In this document: one piece after another, positions 62,459 through 64,000 of the stretch
Position numbering within the stretch: position 1 is the stretch's first letter
Layout: the number at the start of each line of letters is the position of its first letter
Source of the DNA: Pipra filicauda
Taxonomy: Eukaryota; Chordata; Aves; Passeriformes; Pipridae
Reading direction: 5' to 3'
NCBI RefSeq assembly: GCF_003945595.2
Contig: NW_024104320.1
Location: forward strand, 1,317,288-1,381,287
Length of the DNA: 64,000 nucleotides
Notes under the pieces: model-generated
Told to the model about the DNA's origin: nothing
What the model saw: the letters and a program-made list of their open reading frames with translations, nothing else
Databases searched by the model: none
Translations under genes and position numbers: made by a program

Positions 62459-64000
62459 TACTTGCATCAGAGCACACATGCAATACTTCATTATTTTACT
62501 GTGAAAAACTTAAGGGCTATGACAAGCACTAATGGTGATGGTTATGGAACATTCCTTATGGGCAGGTTTTTCCATAATTTTCCTCCTAAGGCCTTATACA
62601 CACACAGAGGTGTCTCTGAAGGACCAACTTTGACAAATATCAGACTTGACCAATGGCTAATTTGCCTTAATATGGCGTTTGTTTTTAATATTGCTGCAAA
62701 ATATCTAGACAGTGAACCTCACTGAAATGATCAAATACTCTGTATTCGTGGCTGCAAGTCTAGAGTGCCATCACCACTGGTGTAACTACTAGTGAATTTG
62801 GGGACATCTATGTCTGAGCTAGTTGTTTGGACTTCCCTTTATGCATTGCAAAGAAATAGGCAGTGCTGGGATGTGATCAATTATGTCCTAATGTAGATCC
62901 CCAGATTTTGTTAGATGAATTGCCCCCTGAAAGTGCATTTTTCTCTGATTTGATTACAGAGGCAAGCATAGTAATTAGCTCAGAAGTAGCTGGCTATATC
63001 TTAGAAGCCTAAAGGTTGATAAAGGGAATTCTACCTTTTCGGTCTTTGTTTTTCTTCATATTTACCTTTGATTCATAGCACAGACCTTTTAAGCAAGCAA
63101 AATATGCCTTTTTTGTTGTTTGGACAGTAACTGATGATTTTCACTGGAAAATAAAACTTGTGCATCAGCCTGATCTATTAATATAACTGCTTTAATGGAA
63201 AGAAACTAGTAAGACTATATTTTTCATATTGTATCTTAAAGACACTGTTTCTCAGCATTTTCTGTCAAAGCTGGACTTGTTAATGTTCTTTTCAACCAAA
63301 GACTTTGTCAGATTAATGAATTTATCTTTGTCCAGCCCTTTGTGCAGGAGAGTCATTGTGTATGCCCAGAACACTGGTACTACAACACTACAAAGAGAGG
63401 ATTTATTCTGTTGCATAAATATCAGCCCAACCTTTCAATATCCAGAGTATAACACTTTGCAAAAGCAATTACCAGGTACTCTTAAGTTGAAAGCTACCGT
63501 AATTATCCACTGTTTGAAAAGAGAATGAGAATAGCCAATCATGTAGTGCTCTGTGATGCTTTATGCATTTGTTGGAGAATCTGGGCTTGTGTTCAAAACC
63601 CATGGGTTGAAACAGAGTTGTGCCCATCCACAGGAACAAATAACGTGTTCTGTGACTGTCTCTCAGGGCTGAATGAAAATATAAAGAACGAGGGTAGTAG
63701 AACATTCATATAAATGTCTTTGCTATTTTCGTATTTGTGAATGCAGAGTCTCTTCTGTTCTTTCTGCATGAGGAGGAGCATGTGCAGTTGTCATGTTGTG
63801 TAGGAGTTTTACACACCTGGTGTGGAATGGTCCCATTTGTTTAACACACATTATTCTGGTGCTCCTGAGTAAATCAGTAGGGAAGGTAAATAGTCCAAGG
63901 TATGAAATGTTCCTCCAAGTTGTTCTGGTATAAATTTGCAGGACCAAGTCAAAGGAGCTGCTCAGTATTTGCAGATATTTAACTAGCAGCAATTTGGCTC

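Larger units (their letters stand above)
25641..64000 (+). other. Downstream of FKBP1B exon 2: presumed long intron 2, no further exon identified
   Basis: After the donor at 25641 I searched the plus strand for the third-exon sequence (expected to begin G-MLQNGKKFDSS) and the fourth (MSLGQRAKLTC). I checked the 'atgct' occurrences and the tyrosine-glycine-alanine region and found neither. No other recognisable gene is present. Apart from CR1 copies, MIR-like remnants, microsatellites and the items listed separately, the sequence is unique and AT-rich, for example 26.1-29.5, 30.7-33.5, 36.7-38.0, 42-44, 48-52, 56-59 and 59.3-61.9 kb. Whether the whole span is FKBP1B intron is inference. Confidence 0.45.

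Overview
This window is vertebrate nuclear DNA and almost certainly comes from a bird. The dispersed repeats are CR1 LINE 3' ends, including one fairly intact copy near 62 kb. There are also old MIR-like remnants, and I saw no Alu, B1 or mammalian L1. The two recognisable genes, WDCP and FKBP1B, are multi-exon and lie head to head, as they do in human 2p23. I cannot name the species.

Layout. From 1 to 6971 is AT-rich DNA downstream of the WDCP exon, taken as its intron. From 6972 to 8891 (minus strand) is the large WDCP coding exon, 640 codons ending exactly at a splice donor; the last coding exon is not in the window. From about 8.9 to 21.9 kb is the WDCP 5' intron. It holds an unrecognised plus-strand exon (9754-10280) with ten ectodomain cysteines, three N-glycosylation sequons, a hydrophobic C-terminal tail and a poly(A) signal just after the stop. 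It also holds an old CR1 and two weak minus-strand open stretches. From about 21.9 to 22.87 kb is a strong CpG island. It contains GC boxes, an inverted CCAAT box and a 14-unit pentanucleotide repeat directly before the FKBP1B start codon, and is read here as a shared bidirectional promoter. FKBP1B exon 1 codes from 22420 to 22456 and exon 2 from 25593 to 25640. Together they encode the first 29 residues of the FK506-binding protein calstabin-2.

From 25.64 to 64 kb I find no further FKBP1B exon and no other recognisable gene. The region is either an unusually long intron 2 or something else has displaced exons 3 and 4. It contains most of the CR1 copies. All seven CR1s up to 41.6 kb are in minus orientation and all four after 44 kb are in plus orientation. 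Other items are a perfect 13-bp inverted repeat at 38.3 kb, a possible short composite repeat at 44.2 kb, a CpG-bearing GC-rich patch at 47.2 kb and several microsatellites.

WDCP is a WD-repeat and coiled-coil protein and FKBP1B is a ryanodine-receptor-associated prolyl isomerase. No shared biochemical pathway is implied; what links them here is the common promoter region. Most open frames of 60-200 codons in this window are chance frames, CR1 or MIR sequence, or CpG-island artefacts.
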